DNA of 8,169 nt from contig CAMZAY010000040.1 of NCBI GenBank assembly GCA_947304365.1, positions 1-8,169 of the forward strand. Direction: 5' to 3'. A program made the position numbers and the translations under genes. Shown piece after piece: positions 6,688 through 8,169 of this stretch; positions within the stretch are counted from its first letter, which is position 1, and the number at the start of each line of letters is the position of its first letter. The DNA is from an uncultured Clostridia bacterium. Lineage in GTDB: Bacteria; Bacillota; Clostridia; Christensenellales; CAG-138. The notes beneath the pieces were generated by a model, which had not been told where the DNA came from, searched no databases, and saw nothing but the letters and a program-made list of their open reading frames with translations.

Positions 6688-7224
6688 TTATTCGGAAATA
6701 AGGCTCATAAGCCTTTCGTACTCTGCCTGCGTGATGGGGAAGCAAACGCCCGTTTGAGCATCTTTTAACGTTTTCCCGGTCAGCTCGAACGTTCTCTCGC
6801 TGCCGTCCGCGCCGGTCAGCGTTATGCGGCGGCACATGTCCGCGCTCTCGACCACAAGGTCGCTGCAGGTCTCTTCGTCCGTTTCGGCGATCAGTATGCC
6901 GTCGATCAGTTCTTTGAGCTCATAAGCCGCATCGTCCGTCAGCGTATGGGTGCGCGCCTCCGGGCCCTCCGTAAGCGCCTCGACGGTCACAATCAGCTTT
7001 TCGCCGACCGGCAAAGCTTGATCGATCCCATTCGCCTCCTGCTCGCCATCCGGAACCTTGCCCGGCATGGGCATTAAGCGGGGCAGCAGGAACGCCGTAA
7101 GGGTCAGGAGCAGCGCGAGCGGCGCCGAAAGCGCGGCTATCCTGCCCGCCGTCCGTCTGCGGGCGCGCTTTTTTTCCTCTACGCGGCGGCGCACCTCCGT
7201 GGTGTATTCGTTAAGCTCCTTCAT
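6688..7224 (-). CDS. Single-pass membrane protein, putative anti-sigma factor
   Basis: This 178-residue protein has a very basic cytoplasmic N-terminus (residues 1-27, with RRR and KKRARRR clusters), one membrane span at about 28-47, and an extracytoplasmic region of about 130 residues. The outer part contains a helix (about 98-112), three cysteines (120, 131, 161) and a strand pair ending in a short helix. The ATG overlaps the sigma-factor stop as ATGA, and AAGGA (7231-7235 complement) is its RBS. Position and topology are those of an anti-sigma factor or sigma regulator. However, the cytoplasmic part is much shorter than a usual anti-sigma domain and has no zinc-binding HxxxCxxC motif, so the assignment is by context. 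It could instead be a sensor or a small exported-domain protein. Confidence 0.8.
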   Translation of the reverse strand: MKELNEYTTEVRRRVEEKKRARRRTAGRIAALSAPLALLLTLTAFLLPRLMPMPGKVPDGEQEANGIDQALPVGEKLIVTVEALTEGPEARTHTLTDDAAYELKELIDGILIAETDEETCSDLVVESADMCRRITLTGADGSERTFELTGKTLKDAQTGVCFPITQAEYERLMSLISE

Positions 7225-7784
7225 AACAGTTCCTTGCCCTCCTCTCCCAAAATGGAGCGGAGCTCCTTTTTTGCACGGTAAAGCAGATTGTCTATCTGCT
7301 TGGGCTTTTTGCCCATCACGCGGGCGGCCTCGGCATATGAAAGCTCCTCGAAAAAGATAAGATACACGACCTCGCGCATTTCCTCGGGAAGCTTCTCAAG
7401 CGCGCCGTGCACGGCGCGTTTCCGTTCGTCCGAAACGAGCCGGTCCTCAAGGTCGAAAAGCTCGTCCCCGTACGCCGCGGCGTCCTCGTAGCTGAATACG
7501 GGGAGCGCCTTTCTGTGCCTTATAAGATCGAGCGCCCTGCTTTTCCCGCGCATGAATAAGTAGGTTTTAAGCGATACCTTGAAATTGTATCGGTGCTTGT
7601 TCAGGAACAGATCGCTCATCACGTCCATCGCGATATCCTCCGCGGCGGGCATATCGTGTACGTAATGCTCGACAAAACAGACGAGGCTGAAAAACAGCTC
7701 CCGCATGATATCGTCGACAGCGCTCTCGTCGCCCTTAAGGTAGCGGCGATAGCAGACTGCTCCATTGTCAGAAAGATCCTTCAA
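7221..7784 (-). CDS. ECF-type RNA polymerase sigma factor (sigma-70 family)
   Basis: This 187-residue protein has the two-domain layout of an extracytoplasmic-function sigma factor. Region 2 spans about residues 20-92, with the AAEDIAMDVMSDLF helix and the LKTYLFMRGKSRALDLIRHR segment that contacts the -10 element. A linker follows, and region 4 spans about 125-180, with LPEEMREV and the helix-turn-helix SYAEAARVMGKKPKQIDNLLYRAKKEL that binds the -35 element. Regions 1 and 3 are absent, as expected. The start is TTG at 7784: no ATG, GTG or earlier TTG lies in the open frame upstream, the next in-frame ATG (residue 27) would cut into region 2, and GGCGGA lies 6 bases before. The gene overlaps the membrane-protein gene by 4 bp and opens the operon that ends with the serpin. 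Confidence 0.92.
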   Translation of the reverse strand: MKDLSDNGAVCYRRYLKGDESAVDDIMRELFFSLVCFVEHYVHDMPAAEDIAMDVMSDLFLNKHRYNFKVSLKTYLFMRGKSRALDLIRHRKALPVFSYEDAAAYGDELFDLEDRLVSDERKRAVHGALEKLPEEMREVVYLIFFEELSYAEAARVMGKKPKQIDNLLYRAKKELRSILGEEGKELL

Positions 7785-7790
7785 TTTAAT

Positions 7791-7796
7791 TCCGCC
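7791..7796 (-). promoter_or_regulatory. Atypical ribosome binding site of the sigma gene
   Basis: The complement reads GGCGGA, 6 bases before the TTG start. It is a poor SD match, and with the TTG codon it predicts weak translation of the sigma factor. Confidence 0.45.
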
Positions 7797-7800
7797 AGTC

Positions 7801-7823
7801 GAAGCGCCGCGTCCGGCGCCTTC
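7801..7823 (-). promoter_or_regulatory. GC-rich hairpin in the sigma operon leader
   Basis: GCGCCG (7804-7809) pairs with CGGCGC (7814-7819) around a 4-base loop, and GAA/TTC extend the stem past a single bulged base. It lies in the predicted leader, just upstream of the RBS. No T-run follows, so it is not a terminator. Confidence 0.45.
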
Positions 7824-7840
7824 ACATATTATACGTATGA

Positions 7841-7858
7841 GTAAGGGAAATTCCTTAC
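7841..7858 (-). promoter_or_regulatory. Inverted repeat at the sigma operon transcription start, candidate operator
   Basis: GTAAGGGAAATTCCTTAC has perfect 6-bp outer arms (GTAAGG/CCTTAC) and near-symmetry inside. It covers the predicted start site about 5-20 bases downstream of the -10 box, a usual place for a repressor site. An early-transcript hairpin is the alternative. Confidence 0.45.
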
Positions 7859-7862
7859 GGAT

Positions 7863-7891
7863 ATTTTATAACTAACCCGAAAAAACGTCAA
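7863..7891 (-). promoter_or_regulatory. Sigma-A-type promoter of the sigma/membrane protein/serpin operon
   Basis: On the minus strand TTGACG (7886-7891) and TAAAAT (7863-7868) are spaced by 17 bp, each 5 of 6 to consensus. The start would be near 7856, giving a leader of about 70 bases. The operon therefore seems to have a housekeeping promoter, whether or not the ECF factor also acts on it. Confidence 0.75.
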
Positions 7892-7897
7892 CAGGCA

Positions 7898-7928
7898 CAA
7901 CAAAAGCCCCCGGTATAGCCGGGGGCTT
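7898..7928 (-). terminator. Rho-independent terminator of tsf
   Basis: A 10-bp stem (7904-7913 with 7919-7928, AAGCCCCCGG against CCGGGGGCTT) closes a 5-base loop. On the minus strand it is followed by TTTTGTTG. It lies 14 bp after the tsf stop and just before the sigma operon promoter, insulating that operon from tsf. Confidence 0.9.
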
Positions 7929-7942
7929 CGCTTTGGCCTGGA

Positions 7943-8169
7943 TTATTTCTTTGCGGTCTGAGCGGCAACTTCCTCAGCGAAGTTTTCCTCACGCTTCTGG
8001 AGACCCTCGCCCATCTCGTAACGGACGAACTTCTTTACGGTGAAGCGGCCGTTGATCATCTGACGGACGGACTCATCGGGGTTCTTAACGAAGGGCTGCT
8101 CAAGCAGGCAGACTTCCTTGTAGTACTTCTCGATGCGGCCTTCGACCATCTTCTCGATGATGGCGGCGG
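7943..8169 (-). CDS. tsf: Translation elongation factor Ts, C-terminal part; 5' end outside window
   Basis: This is the last 75 or so residues of EF-Ts, which recycles EF-Tu by catalysing GDP/GTP exchange. The visible part matches the end of the family closely: MVEGRIEKYYKEVCLLEQPF, then VKNPDESVRQMI, then FVRYEMGEGLQKREENFAEEV. The frame continues through the window edge (residues AIIEK precede the first visible Met), so the ATG at 8149 is internal. In most bacteria tsf follows rpsB, which would be expected beyond the right edge. A terminator follows 14 bp after the stop. Confidence 0.96.
   Translation of the reverse strand, partial: AAIIEKMVEGRIEKYYKEVCLLEQPFVKNPDESVRQMINGRFTVKKFVRYEMGEGLQKREENFAEEVAAQTAKK

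Noticed and set aside
7828..7858. ECF-type autoregulated promoter (GGAATT at -35, CGTA at -10) before the sigma gene
   Set aside because: The spacing between the elements is about 13-14 bases, short of the usual 16-17 for ECF promoters, and the sequence is better explained as the inverted repeat; kept only as a possibility in the findings.
1..8169. CRISPR array, tRNA/rRNA genes, transposase, phage genes, riboswitch
   Set aside because: No direct-repeat series, cloverleaf, conserved rRNA block, terminal inverted repeats or integrase/transposase motif was seen on either strand.

Overview
The window looks like chromosome of a GC-rich, low-repeat member of the Firmicutes, most likely class Clostridia. 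The evidence is the housekeeping proteins (CysRS, EngB, EF-Ts), a PfoR-like PTS_EIIC_2 membrane protein, a DUF3885-like protein, AAGGAG-type ribosome binding sites, short stem plus T-run terminators and TTGACA/TATAAT-like promoters. A gut or host-associated origin is suggested only by a surface-anchored serpin and is inference. I see no IS element, phage gene, CRISPR array, tRNA or rRNA.

Left part, plus strand (1-2670): the 3' end of cysS, a signal-peptide protein with three membrane segments, and a PfoR/EIIC-like polytopic membrane protein. Gaps are 18-27 bp and the run ends at a strong intrinsic terminator. The ribosome-assembly GTPase engB follows alone behind its own good promoter; its start is well downstream of the longest open frame, which would run through the terminator.

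Middle, plus strand (3334-5358): a three-gene operon of a duplicated zinc-ribbon protein with an acidic tail, a COG1768-type metallophosphoesterase, and a DUF3885-like protein overlapping it by 4 bp. It is driven by a strong promoter with an AT-rich UP-like element, a 20-bp inverted repeat over the -35 box, and a hairpin very near the predicted transcript 5' end. It ends in a terminator that probably also serves the convergent serpin operon.

Right part, minus strand (7891 down to 5371): an ECF-type sigma factor (TTG start), a single-pass membrane protein in the usual anti-sigma position (ATGA overlap), and 15 bp later a lipoprotein serpin. This is the most notable content: a protease inhibitor predicted to sit on the outer face of the membrane, co-transcribed with a sigma/putative anti-sigma pair. 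Anti-sigma factors are often inactivated by proteolysis, so a protease-sensing or feedback circuit is a reasonable hypothesis, but nothing here proves it. The window ends inside the 3' part of tsf (EF-Ts), which has its own terminator just upstream of the sigma promoter.
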